This document shows, in pieces, positions 14,796-23,999 of a stretch of DNA of 54,179 bases. The notes under the pieces were generated by a model. It saw only the letters and a list, made by a program, of their open reading frames with translations. It had not been told where the DNA came from and did not search any database. Position 1 is the stretch's first letter. Each line of letters opens with the position of its first letter. The stretch comes from Chlamydiota bacterium (GTDB taxonomy: Bacteria > Chlamydiota > Chlamydiia > Chlamydiales > Rhabdochlamydiaceae). Location: contig JABDFI010000008.1 in NCBI GenBank assembly GCA_013286595.1, positions 1 through 54,179 of the forward strand, given 5' to 3'. Both the position numbers and the translations under genes were made by a program.

Positions 14796-16410
14796 ATTTA
14801 ACTAATTGTACGCCACCGAGCATGCGCAAAATTTCTGCTTCACGCTCTTTTTTGGTGAGAAGCTTGATGTGGGTGCACGTGCGACCGTCTACTTCTTGTT
14901 TTTGGACTGAGAAGTGGGTATCAGCTTTAGAGGCAACTTGAGGGAAGTGGGTGATGCAGATCACCTGTCTCGTTTTTCCCAGTTCAGCAAGTTTTTCTCC
15001 GATACTCGTCGCTGTTTTTCCACCGACGTTGGCGTCGATTTCATCAAAGATCATCGTAGGTGTAAGGTTTTTATCGGCGAGCGCAATCTTAATGGCCAAA
15101 AACAAGCGGGACAATTCTCCTCCGCTAGAATGCTCTTTGACAAGAGCGGGCTGTTCACCGGGATTGGCTTTTAACCAGAACAGTACGAGATCATCTCCTT
15201 CTCGATTGCGCGATTGAGGCCGCAATTCGATCAACACTTCTGCTTTGGACATGTTGAGGGATTGAAGATGAGCAGAAAGGATAGTTTGCAAGGTGGCCGC
15301 GCTAGCTCGTCGTTTTGTCGTGAGTTGTTGAGCGAGGTAGGTGGTTTTTTTTTCAGTTGCTTGCCACTGTTTTTCGCACTCTTGCACGTGTTCATTGAGA
15401 TTTTCAAATTCGGAAAGCTCACTGAGAGTCTTCTGTTTATGTGCATGGATAGCAGTAACGGTCGCTCCATACTTTTTTTTCAGCCGCGAGATAGCGCTAA
15501 GACGGGTTTCTAAGTGCTGGAATACGCGGGGATCTTGCTCTAAGTTGGCCTGATAGGAATCGAATTGCGCATGAGCTTCTTGCAGGGAGATGAGGGTTTG
15601 TTCGATGAAGGAACAAGGTTCTAGGAGAGCAGGATCGAGTTGGGTCAGAGACTCTGCTACTTTGCGCACACGGTTAAGTTGACCCATCACAGAGGGGTGA
15701 TTATCGGAAAGGGTGTCCAAGATCTCTTTAAGCTTTTCTCCAATCTCTTGGGAATGAGCTAGCCGCTGGTACTGTTGGAAGAGCTCTTCTTCTTCTCCTT
15801 CTTTTAAACCAATTGCATCGATTTCTTGGAGTTGATGACGCAGGAGATCTTCAGATTGTGCAAAATGGGTTTCTTTGCCTTTTAATTCATCCAAACGAGC
15901 TTTGAGCTCTTGTTCTTTTTTTAATGAGGCTTGAAAGAGAATAAGATCTTCTTGCAAGGAGCCGAATAGATCGATTAGGTGGCGTTGGTATTCCGATGTG
16001 CGCAATAATTGGTTAGCATGCTGTCCAATGAAGTCGATGAGTTCTTGTCCCACTTTTTGTAAAAAGGGGAGGGGAACTAGCTGACAGTTGATGTAGGCGC
16101 GGTTTTTCCCCTCGAGAGAGAGCTCTCTTCTAATGATGAGTTCCTCATCCATAGAGAGACCCGCCTCGTTCAAGAGAAGGTGCACTCTGGGAAGCGAGGA
16201 GATGTCAAATACAGCTTCTACAATGGCTCGTTCTGTGTGTTGGCGGATCAAGGATGTCTCTGCGCGTGCTCCTAAAGCAAGTCCTATCGCTTCAATGATA
16301 GCAGTCTTTCCAGCGCCAGTTTCCCCTGTAACGATATTGAGGTGATTGCCAAATGAGATTTCAGCTTTTTCAACGAGGACAAAATTAGTCAAAGAGAGAT
16401 GTTTGATCAC
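14794..16410 (-). CDS. recN: DNA repair ATPase RecN
   Basis: RecN is an SMC-like ATPase that acts early in double-strand break repair. The 538-residue protein has the Walker A site GETGAGKT (residues 29-36), a long central coiled coil, the ABC signature region SSGGELSRLFLAIK and Walker B MIFDEIDANVGG. The length is near the usual 550. It starts with GTG 16410, whose GTGA overlaps the stop of rnhC by 4 bp, so translation is coupled. With ku/ligD this window holds two independent break-repair routes. Confidence 0.95.
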   Translation of the reverse strand: MIKHLSLTNFVLVEKAEISFGNHLNIVTGETGAGKTAIIEAIGLALGARAETSLIRQHTERAIVEAVFDISSLPRVHLLLNEAGLSMDEELIIRRELSLEGKNRAYINCQLVPLPFLQKVGQELIDFIGQHANQLLRTSEYQRHLIDLFGSLQEDLILFQASLKKEQELKARLDELKGKETHFAQSEDLLRHQLQEIDAIGLKEGEEEELFQQYQRLAHSQEIGEKLKEILDTLSDNHPSVMGQLNRVRKVAESLTQLDPALLEPCSFIEQTLISLQEAHAQFDSYQANLEQDPRVFQHLETRLSAISRLKKKYGATVTAIHAHKQKTLSELSEFENLNEHVQECEKQWQATEKKTTYLAQQLTTKRRASAATLQTILSAHLQSLNMSKAEVLIELRPQSRNREGDDLVLFWLKANPGEQPALVKEHSSGGELSRLFLAIKIALADKNLTPTMIFDEIDANVGGKTATSIGEKLAELGKTRQVICITHFPQVASKADTHFSVQKQEVDGRTCTHIKLLTKKEREAEILRMLGGVQLVK

Positions 16411-17324
16411 CTAGAGTCCTCTAATACTTCTTCTCTTGTCTTGAAATGGAGTTTAGCAACCGTCTCTAAAATACCTGGGCCATGTTTGGAAACAAGAGCC
16501 TTTCCTGCTGCTGTCACTTGTTTTGATGCCCCTTTAGGAAGAACCAATCCTACTTCATCTCCTAATTTTGCGATCCCTTCAACAAACGCTGCGCGCGCTA
16601 AAATGGAAGCTGCGGCTACGACGGGGTCTGATTCCCCTTTATGCCTTTGAGTTAAATGGGTGGAAAGCTTTTTTTGTTTCAACGCATTTTCTACGACATC
16701 CTCGCTGGCAAACTGGTCGATGGTGACATCGATGCAACCGGTTTTTTCTACAAGCTCGGCAATTGCTGTGGCGTGGCCCCAAGCTAAAAGGCGATTGAGG
16801 TTGCGGAATTTCCCATACAGTTCGTTATATTTTTTAGGAAAAAGACGCACGACAGAGTAGGGACAAATCTTTTGAATTTTGAATTTCAATTCTAAGATGG
16901 TCTTATCTGACATCGTTTTACTGTCTTTCACACCGATCTTTAGAAGATCTTTGATCTTAGCTTCGTCAGCATACACGCCGGCAATGCATAGGGGGCCAAA
17001 AAAATCCCCTTTCCCCGCTTCATCGATCCCGATATGGGGCTTGAGGTCGACTTTTGCTTCTTGCACTTCAGGATAGGAAAAGGCGAGGGTTCCTAATATC
17101 TCGGGTTCAAGATAAAAGTGAATGAAATCTTCCATTCCTTTTCCCTGGACAGTTAATTTGCCCGAAGAGTAAAGAGTACAAGAGATCCCATTCTTTTGCG
17201 CTGCGAAGAGTGTATAGGGGGGCGTTGCTAGTTTAAATCCCTGTTCGATAAGGTCGCTGCGCAATTTTTCTGCGAGTTTTAAATCGATGGTGGCGACGAA
17301 ACAAGATTTTTTATTAGATGTCAT
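16407..17324 (-). CDS. rnhC: Ribonuclease HIII
   Basis: RNase HIII cuts RNA in RNA-DNA hybrids. The protein has the N-terminal TBP-like substrate-binding domain of this subtype, then HIGIDEAGKGDFFGPL with the catalytic D-E pair and GVKDSKTMSD. Further conserved acidic residues occur around VTIDQFAS and KGESDPVVAAAS. The start is ATG 17324 or the upstream GTG 17330; there is no strong ribosome site to decide. It is divergent from the HTH gene at 17426 and overlaps recN by 4 bp. Confidence 0.94.
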   Translation of the reverse strand: MTSNKKSCFVATIDLKLAEKLRSDLIEQGFKLATPPYTLFAAQKNGISCTLYSSGKLTVQGKGMEDFIHFYLEPEILGTLAFSYPEVQEAKVDLKPHIGIDEAGKGDFFGPLCIAGVYADEAKIKDLLKIGVKDSKTMSDKTILELKFKIQKICPYSVVRLFPKKYNELYGKFRNLNRLLAWGHATAIAELVEKTGCIDVTIDQFASEDVVENALKQKKLSTHLTQRHKGESDPVVAAASILARAAFVEGIAKLGDEVGLVLPKGASKQVTAAGKALVSKHGPGILETVAKLHFKTREEVLEDSR

Positions 17325-17425
17325 AGGCACATTTTTACATTGATTTCGAAAAAAAACAAGATAATATTGGTTGTGGTAAGTGCCAAACTCTGTTTGAGAC
17401 AGAGGGTGGAATCATTTGGAGGATT

Positions 17426-17833
17426 ATGAGTGAAGAACTCAAACGTGTGGGCGCAGCATTCAAAACGAAACGCAAAGAACTGAATTTTTCTTTAAAGGAA
17501 GTAGAAAACTCCACGTCCATTCGCTCTAGTTATCTCGAAGCGATTGAAGAGGGGATGATCGATCAACATATTTCTGGAGTCTATGCGATTGGATTCATGA
17601 AGCAATATGCCAATTTTCTCGGTATCGACATCGATAGCATGATTCGAGACAATCCTCAAGCCTTTCGCATGCCCACTGAAAAACACGATTTTTCCTACGG
17701 GATTGGGACATTGGAGATGAGAGGCAGCATGGGAGGCGGTGTGAAGTGGTTACCTAATGTTCTTTGGGCAGGAGCTGCGGCTATCCTATTGGTCATTGCA
17801 TGGTACCTAGCTAAGTTTCTCGGAATTCTATAG
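17426..17833 (+). CDS. RodZ-like HTH protein with single membrane helix
   Basis: Residues 5-75 form the HTH_25 domain of RodZ (FSLKEVENSTSIRSSYLEAI, VYAIGFMKQYANFLG). A membrane helix lies near the end (about 110-132), and no periplasmic domain follows. At 135 residues it is much shorter than E. coli RodZ (337), similar to the short chlamydial RodZ that works with MreB in division. It starts at ATG 17426 after a ggagg site. The next gene begins 14 bp downstream. Confidence 0.85.
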   Translation: MSEELKRVGAAFKTKRKELNFSLKEVENSTSIRSSYLEAIEEGMIDQHISGVYAIGFMKQYANFLGIDIDSMIRDNPQAFRMPTEKHDFSYGIGTLEMRGSMGGGVKWLPNVLWAGAAAILLVIAWYLAKFLGIL

Positions 17834-17847
17834 CCAGCGCGTAGCTT

Positions 17848-19914
17848 ATGGGGACACCAGCACACACTAATCGCTTGATTCATGAAAAATCACCTTATCT
17901 TCTTCAACATGCACATAACCCCGTAGATTGGTATCCATGGGGTCAAGAGGCTTTTGATGTCGCTAAGCAACAGGACAAACCTGTTTTTTTGTCTATTGGC
18001 TATGCCACTTGTCATTGGTGTCATGTCATGGAAAGAGAATCGTTTGAAAATGCTGAGATCGCCCAGTTGATGAACGAGGCGTTTGTGAATATCAAAGTCG
18101 ATCGTGAGGAATTACCCGAAATCGATAGCCTCTACATGGAGTTTGCTCAGGCTTTAATGTCCTCAGCAGGGGGCTGGCCTTTAAATATCATTTTAACTTC
18201 TGAAATGAAACCGGTTTTTGCCATGACCTATCTTCCTCCTGTCAATAAGAGAGGATTGATTGGCATGACTCATTTTATCCAGCACATCCGTCAAATTTGG
18301 ACGAGCAATGATCGTCAACAACTTCTGGATCAAGCGGACAAAATCGTAGAGATCTTTCAAAAAATGCCCAATGCGTCAGGTCAAGAGCTTCCCTCCGTCC
18401 AAACTGTCAGGATAGGCAGTGAATTGATGTATGAATTTTCAGACCCTGTGCATGGCGGTGTGAAAGGGGAACCTAAATTCCCTATGAGTTACCAAACTGT
18501 TTTTTTATTGGAATACGCGCGTTTAGTAGGGGATAGTCGAGCTCTTTTTTGTGCAGAATTAACCTTAGACAAGATGCAGCGAGGAGGGATTTACGATCAT
18601 TTGGGAGGAGGATTCTCTCGCTATGCAGTTGATGAGCGATGGATGGTTCCTCATTTTGAAAAAATGCTCTATGATAATGCTCTGATGGCAGAAGCCTATC
18701 TCGAAGCGTGGAAATTCACAAAAAAAGAGAGTTATAAAGAAACCTGTCACGCTATCTTGGACTACATTCTGCGTGAAATGACCCATACAGAAGGGGGATT
18801 CTTTTCTGCCCAAGATGCCGATTCCGATGGGCATGAAGGGTTATTTTATACATGGATTCCCTCTGAGATACGCGAAGTCTTGGGGACAAAGAATGCTGAA
18901 CTATTTTGTGCCTTTTACGGCGTAACGGAAGAAGGGAATTTCGAAGGAAGAAGCGTTCTTCATATGCCTCTTTCTGTAGAGGAGTTTGCCGAAGAACACC
19001 GCCTTCAACCTGCCGATTTGAAGCTTCAACTAGCTCAATGGCGAGCTGAGTTATTAAAGAAGCGCGCGTTTCGTTCAGCCCCTTTCAAAGATGACAAGAT
19101 CATCACCTCGTGGAATGCTATGACGATCGGTGTCATGGCCAAAGCGGGAGCATATTTGGATCAAAATAAGTACACGCAAGCTGCGATCCACGCTGTGACA
19201 TTCATTCAAAAGCATCTTTGGAAAGATGGATATTTATTGCGCCGATGGCGCGATCAAGAAGCGAGGTTCAAGGCAGGGCTAGATGATTATGCTTTCTTAA
19301 TCAAAGCGCTTTTAACCCTGTTCGATCAAGGTCTTGGTACCTCATGGCTGGAGTGGGCCATTCAACTTACAACACTTCTTGAAAAGGAGTTCAAAGCAGA
19401 TAAGGGCGCTTTTTACTACAAGCCTGAAGAGCCTTGCCTGCTGCTGAGAAAATGTGAATTTTACGATGGCGCTGAACCTTCTGGAAATGCTGTTCATGCT
19501 GAAAATTTGATCCGGTTGTTCCAGATCACCAACCAAGAGAATTATCTCAAACAAGCTGAAGATATCCTTAAGGCAGCTAAATTGTACATGGAAACATACC
19601 CACCTGGCGCCTGTTATCATTTAATTGCGCTCAGTCGGTACTTTGATTTGAAAGCTCCCACTCTTGTGATCGCTCTAGATGAAGAGAAGAGTTTAGAAAA
19701 GGAGATCAAGGCGGTTTTAGCCTCCCACGCTTGTCTTCATTTACAGCCCGTGTGGAAGGCCATGGATGACAAAGTATTGCCAACTTTGATCATTTCCTTG
19801 GTTGATAAAAAACCGGTTGATGGTCAGACTGCGGTTTATGTTTGCCGACAGGACCGTTGCGAAGCTCCTTTGTTGAGCAAGGATGAGATTGTGAAAATGC
19901 TCCAACATTTATAA
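17848..19914 (+). CDS. Thioredoxin-domain protein of the DUF255/YyaL family
   Basis: The 688-residue protein opens [20 protein letters not shown] and has a CxxC motif in [18 protein letters not shown], both diagnostic of DUF255/spermatogenesis-associated protein 20 homologues. The rest is an alpha/alpha-barrel like that of N-acylglucosamine 2-epimerases ([36 protein letters not shown]). The biochemical role is not established. Its length is normal for the family. The pkn1 gene follows after 13 bp, so these genes may be co-transcribed. Confidence 0.92.
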   Translation: MGTPAHTNRLIHEKSPYLLQHAHNPVDWYPWGQEAFDVAKQQDKPVFLSIGYATCHWCHVMERESFENAEIAQLMNEAFVNIKVDREELPEIDSLYMEFAQALMSSAGGWPLNIILTSEMKPVFAMTYLPPVNKRGLIGMTHFIQHIRQIWTSNDRQQLLDQADKIVEIFQKMPNASGQELPSVQTVRIGSELMYEFSDPVHGGVKGEPKFPMSYQTVFLLEYARLVGDSRALFCAELTLDKMQRGGIYDHLGGGFSRYAVDERWMVPHFEKMLYDNALMAEAYLEAWKFTKKESYKETCHAILDYILREMTHTEGGFFSAQDADSDGHEGLFYTWIPSEIREVLGTKNAELFCAFYGVTEEGNFEGRSVLHMPLSVEEFAEEHRLQPADLKLQLAQWRAELLKKRAFRSAPFKDDKIITSWNAMTIGVMAKAGAYLDQNKYTQAAIHAVTFIQKHLWKDGYLLRRWRDQEARFKAGLDDYAFLIKALLTLFDQGLGTSWLEWAIQLTTLLEKEFKADKGAFYYKPEEPCLLLRKCEFYDGAEPSGNAVHAENLIRLFQITNQENYLKQAEDILKAAKLYMETYPPGACYHLIALSRYFDLKAPTLVIALDEEKSLEKEIKAVLASHACLHLQPVWKAMDDKVLPTLIISLVDKKPVDGQTAVYVCRQDRCEAPLLSKDEIVKMLQHL

Positions 19915-19927
19915 CGCGAGGATAAGG

Positions 19928-21757
19928 ATGACTGCAACTCAGGTTGGCGACTATGTGCTGTTAAAAGAAATGGGACCCGGAGCCTTAGGCGTAGCCTATC
20001 TCGCTGAACACGCCTTACTCAAACGCCGCTGTGTAGTGAAACTCTTACCTGAAGAGCTCAGCCGACAGCCCGATTTCATCACTCGCTTTGAACAGCAGAT
20101 TGCCCAACTTTCTCACCTAGATCATCCCCACATTGCCAAGATTCATAATGCCACTACGGCGGATGGATTCTACTGCATCGTCATGGATGCTGTGCTCGAT
20201 CCTCAAGGGGAGAGTGTATCTCTCGCTCAGTTCATGCAAAAAAAGCACTACGAATTATCAGAAGAAGAGATCTTTCGCATCGCTTCTCAATTAGCGCAAG
20301 CTCTCGATTACGCGCATCATGGCAACTCAATGGAAGAACCTCTGGCGCATGGCATGATCAAACTCAACAACATCGCCATGAAAGAAACCAAAGAGGGGAT
20401 TCATGCTGTTTTTACCGATTTTGGTTTAGCAAAGATGATTGGACCCGCTGCGCTCTTTAGTCGCACGTTTTATCACGTGTCAAAATCCCTAGGTCAAGGG
20501 ATCGGGATTGACAGTGGACTTGGAGAAGTGGAACAGTACGCGCTCGTAGAGCTAGACAAAGCAGCCAAGCTCAGGCACTCTTTTTGTCAAAACTTTGCCT
20601 TCATGGCCCCTGAACAGAAATCGCAGGGCTCGATCCATCCCAAAACAGACATCTACTCATTTGGTGTGCTTCTCTATTACCTACTTCTAGGTGAATTTCC
20701 CGAAGGGTATTTTGATTTACCCTCTAAACGATTGGGAGAATTGAAATGGAATTGGGATCTTCTCATTTGCAAATGTCTTCAAACAGATCCTCATAAAAGG
20801 CCTGATTTGCTCTCAGATAAACTCGATGAGCTTCTCGTTAAGCCCTCCTCTCAAGCTCGTCAGCAATTGCAAAGAATGCGTCAGGTAGCCGAAGAAGCTA
20901 AACCTCTTTTAAAACCTCAGGAAATTGTGCGTCCTTCCTTTGATGCAGATCCTGGTGCCGTTTTTCAAATTGACACGGCAGTTGCTCCTTATAAGCCCAA
21001 AATCCAAGAGCACCGCGAGATCGAGCCTCTCTTAAATGAGATGGTCGTGATCCCAGCCAATACCTACTATCGAGGCAGCAACCATGGAGGGCGCGATGAA
21101 ATGCCCCGACATACCATTTATCTTTCCTCATTTGCTCTCGATATCCATCCGGTGACCAACGAACAGTTTGTCCGCTTTTTAGAGGCGATGGGGGGAGAGA
21201 AGGATGTTAACAATAACGACATCATCCGCCTGCGCGAAGCGCGTATCAAACGCAGTGGAGGAAGCCTGGTGATTGAATCGGGTTATACTAAGCATCCCGT
21301 TGTAGGAGTCACTTGGTATGGTGCTGTGGCTTATACCAAATGGATCGGTAAACGATTGCCCACGGAAGCTGAGTGGGAAGTTGCTGCGTACGGAGGATCT
21401 GAAGATCACATCTTCCCCACAGGAGCTAACATTGAACGCGCCCAAGCTAATTACTTTAGTTCTGATACCACGCCTGTGATGAGTTATCCACCTAATGCCT
21501 ATGGTTTGTATGATCTAGGGGGTAATGTTTACGAGTGGTGCCAGGACTGGTACGACTACCATTACTACGATATCTCAGTCCAAGAGCCCAATCATCCCAA
21601 AGGGCCTCATCAAGGGGTATACCGCGTACTGCGCGGTGGATGCTGGAAAAGCTCAAAAGAAGACATGCGTTGCGCTCATCGACACCGCAATAATCCCGGT
21701 GTCATGAATGGCACATATGGATTCCGCTGCGCTGCTGACGTAATTGTCGATGCTTGA
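19928..21757 (+). CDS. pkn1: Pkn1-type kinase-like/FGE-sulfatase fusion, apparent pseudokinase
   Basis: The N-terminal half (residues about 8-300) is a Ser/Thr kinase fold with K38 (CVVKLL) and D164-F165-G166 (FTDFGLAK). The catalytic loop, however, reads HGMIKLNN (141-148) where active kinases have HRDLKPEN, so the catalytic aspartate is missing. The C-terminal half (about 370-605) is a formylglycine-generating-enzyme-like domain (FALDIHPVTNEQFVRFL, RLPTEAEWEVAAYGG, LGGNVYEWCQDWYDYH, YGFRCA). This fusion is known from chlamydial Pkn1. It starts at ATG 19928 after gaggataagg. The domain may bind rather than modify partners. Confidence 0.9.
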   Translation: MTATQVGDYVLLKEMGPGALGVAYLAEHALLKRRCVVKLLPEELSRQPDFITRFEQQIAQLSHLDHPHIAKIHNATTADGFYCIVMDAVLDPQGESVSLAQFMQKKHYELSEEEIFRIASQLAQALDYAHHGNSMEEPLAHGMIKLNNIAMKETKEGIHAVFTDFGLAKMIGPAALFSRTFYHVSKSLGQGIGIDSGLGEVEQYALVELDKAAKLRHSFCQNFAFMAPEQKSQGSIHPKTDIYSFGVLLYYLLLGEFPEGYFDLPSKRLGELKWNWDLLICKCLQTDPHKRPDLLSDKLDELLVKPSSQARQQLQRMRQVAEEAKPLLKPQEIVRPSFDADPGAVFQIDTAVAPYKPKIQEHREIEPLLNEMVVIPANTYYRGSNHGGRDEMPRHTIYLSSFALDIHPVTNEQFVRFLEAMGGEKDVNNNDIIRLREARIKRSGGSLVIESGYTKHPVVGVTWYGAVAYTKWIGKRLPTEAEWEVAAYGGSEDHIFPTGANIERAQANYFSSDTTPVMSYPPNAYGLYDLGGNVYEWCQDWYDYHYYDISVQEPNHPKGPHQGVYRVLRGGCWKSSKEDMRCAHRHRNNPGVMNGTYGFRCAADVIVDA

Positions 21758-21783
21758 TCTAAATTGCCTCTAACAACAATCAT

Positions 21784-23676
21784 TCAACCTTGGGTTGATC
21801 TTGCAGAATAAGTAGGAAGAACTCGATTCTTGATCACCTCGATCACAGCAAGCCTAAAACGTGATGGATCATCGAAACGATGTAATTCTCCCCATTTCTC
21901 GCCCCCTTTTGGGTGAGGGGCTAGTTGATAAACTTGGCCGAAAATAGCATTCCTTGTCTCTTCCGGTAACTCATTTAACAAATGATCGATTTGCTGATTC
22001 GTGGCATTCGATTGATTGATGAGATCAAGTAAGGGATCAATCGATAGTTCTTTAAAAAGACCTGGACGTGACATATTCAAAATAGCAAGAGCTTGCGCTA
22101 ATCTCAGACGATGCAAATCAAAATAACGATTGTTTTCACCCCATTTATCACCGCCTTTTGGCTGTGAAGCCAACATATAGATGTAATAATCCATTCTATC
22201 TCTGAATGCGACGTCTTTAAATTCGATCGGAATTAGGTTCGCCTTAAATGCTTTTTCAGCATCAAAGGAAATCCCCGAACAACCTAGATTAAGTGAGCTT
22301 AAGAGTGTGAGTTTTGATAGATGGGCAAGGCCGGTATCTCTGATGTTATAGCAGTAGCTTAGATCAAGTGAGGTTAGAGATGTGAGTTTTGGTAGATGGG
22401 CAAGGCTAGAATCTGTGATGCCATAGCACCATTGTAGATCAAGTGCGCTTAAGAGTGTGAGAGTTGCTAGATGGGCAAGGCCAGCATCTGTGATGTTTTC
22501 GCAGTGGCTTAGATTAAGTGAGCTTAAGAGTGTGAGAGTTGCTAGATGGGCAAGGCCAGCATCTGTGATGTTTTCGCAGTGGCTTAGATTAAGTGAGCTT
22601 AAGAGTGTGAGTTTTGATAGATGGGCAAGACCAGCATCTGTGATGTTCTTGCAGCAGCCTAGATAAAGTGAGGTTAGGGATGTGAGAGATGATAGATGGG
22701 CAAGGCTAGCATCTGTGATGCCATAGCACTGTTTTAGATTAAGTGAGGTTAGAGATGTGAGAGATGATAGATGGGCAAGGCTAGAATCTGTGATGCCATA
22801 GCACCATTGTAGATCAAGTGAGCTTAAGAGTGGGAGAGTTGCTAGATGGGCAAGGCTAGCATCTGTGATGTTTCGGTACTCTGTTAGATTAAGTGAGGTT
22901 AGAGATGTGAGTTTTGATAGATGGGCAAGGCCAGCATCTGTGATGCCATAGCACTGTTTTAGATCAAGTGAGGTTAGAGATGTGAGGTTTGATAGATGGG
23001 CAAGGCCAGCATCTGTGATGTTTTTGCAGTGGCTTAGATTAAGTGAGGTTAGAGATGTGAGAGATGATAGATGGGCAAGGCCAGCATCTGTGATGTTTTG
23101 GCACCATTGTAGATCAAGTGAGGTTAGAGATGTGAGTTTTGATAGATGGGCAAGGCCAGCATCTGTGATGTTTTTGCAGTAGCTTAGAGTAAATGGGCTT
23201 AGATTAAGTGAGGTTAGAGATGTGAGAGATGATAGATGGGCAAGGCCAGCATCTGTGATGTTTCGGTAATCTGTTAGATTAAGTGAGGTTAGAGATATGA
23301 GAGATGATAGATGGGCAAGGCCAGCATCCGTGATGTTCTTGCAACTAGACAGATTGATAGATGAAATGCGACTGCCACTTGCTTTATCAAGAATGATTTT
23401 AAGATCACTATCCGATAAATTGGGCAGTCCAGAAAGATCTAGACAGCCGTCGTTGACGAGAGATAGGTTACGCCAAGCTTTGCATACATGATGGACGCGA
23501 ATTATTTGTTTAGCAGGAAGGAAGCTTAATATACGTCCGAAAACGGCGCTAGGGATAGCCTGTATGCCAGGCGTTGAGTCTTTAGGTGTAGTTTGTGAAG
23601 GGGTAGATGAAGGGGCCAGTACAGGCGCTGGCTGTGCTGTCGGTTGTAAAGTTAATGGAACTAAAGATAATGACAT
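21784..23676 (-). CDS. F-box-like/LRR protein with C-terminal KGGxKWGE repeats (LRR-2)
   Basis: Order of parts: serine/proline-rich N-terminus, F-box-like domain (IPSAVFGRILSFLPAKQIIR, residues about 41-80), about fourteen 25-residue LRR-CC repeats, then an alpha-helical C-terminal domain. That domain contains two copies of a KGG(D/E)KWGE motif followed by RFRLA- or RLRLA-type helices. The repeats are almost identical at DNA level (75-bp units, 22270-23335). ATG 23676 follows aggaaatttaaca, the leader shared with two paralogs. The layout matches eukaryotic FBXL substrate receptors, so a host-directed role is plausible but unproven. It is convergent with pkn1. Confidence 0.88.
   Translation of the reverse strand: MSLSLVPLTLQPTAQPAPVLAPSSTPSQTTPKDSTPGIQAIPSAVFGRILSFLPAKQIIRVHHVCKAWRNLSLVNDGCLDLSGLPNLSDSDLKIILDKASGSRISSINLSSCKNITDAGLAHLSSLISLTSLNLTDYRNITDAGLAHLSSLTSLTSLNLSPFTLSYCKNITDAGLAHLSKLTSLTSLDLQWCQNITDAGLAHLSSLTSLTSLNLSHCKNITDAGLAHLSNLTSLTSLDLKQCYGITDAGLAHLSKLTSLTSLNLTEYRNITDASLAHLATLPLLSSLDLQWCYGITDSSLAHLSSLTSLTSLNLKQCYGITDASLAHLSSLTSLTSLYLGCCKNITDAGLAHLSKLTLLSSLNLSHCENITDAGLAHLATLTLLSSLNLSHCENITDAGLAHLATLTLLSALDLQWCYGITDSSLAHLPKLTSLTSLDLSYCYNIRDTGLAHLSKLTLLSSLNLGCSGISFDAEKAFKANLIPIEFKDVAFRDRMDYYIYMLASQPKGGDKWGENNRYFDLHRLRLAQALAILNMSRPGLFKELSIDPLLDLINQSNATNQQIDHLLNELPEETRNAIFGQVYQLAPHPKGGEKWGELHRFDDPSRFRLAVIEVIKNRVLPTYSARSTQG
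22270..23335. repeat. Tandem 75-bp LRR-coding repeats
   Basis: About fourteen units of 75 bp repeat with blocks such as AGATGGGCAAGGCCAGCATC. Many adjacent units differ by only a few bases, and two consecutive units around 22470-22600 are nearly identical over their full length. Unequal recombination here would change repeat number in whole 25-residue steps. Confidence 0.9.
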
Positions 23677-23999
23677 TGTTAAATTTCCTAATTTTTTATT
23701 TTAATAATTCATATTTTATCTATAAACTAATTTTATTTCAATAAATAAAATGTTATTTTGACATTTCCGTTTAACGTTAACGTAAATAAAATATTATTTA
23801 TTACAACTCTTTGCGTTAAAAAAAAACAATGCAACAATCTCAACTTTTTAAATAAAATATTTTATTGAAAATATGTTTTATGCTTTTGATGTTTATTATT
23901 TTTTTTAATAAAAAAACAACAAATCCATATAGAAATAAAAAACTATTCAGTTAGAATACCCGCTGTTTGTTTTTAAAATGATCAACATGGATATAAATT
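23677..23999. promoter_or_regulatory. AT-rich divergent promoter region
   Basis: These 323 bp separate the divergent LRR-2 and methyltransferase genes. The sequence is extremely AT-rich with many homopolymer runs, and it contains the short palindrome TTAACGTTAA (23771-23780). No gene, RNA or repeat family is recognisable. Promoters for both neighbours must lie here, but I cannot place -35/-10 boxes with confidence. Confidence 0.4.

Noticed and set aside
22270-23335. CRISPR-like array of regular repeats
   Set aside because: The 75-bp units are in frame and encode leucine-rich repeats; there are no unrelated spacers between short identical repeats.
22457-23491. Open frames antisense to LRR-2, such as DRWARPASVMF repeats
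   Set aside because: They are shadows of the repeated LRR codons on the opposite strand; the same pattern appears antisense to LRR-1 and LRR-3.
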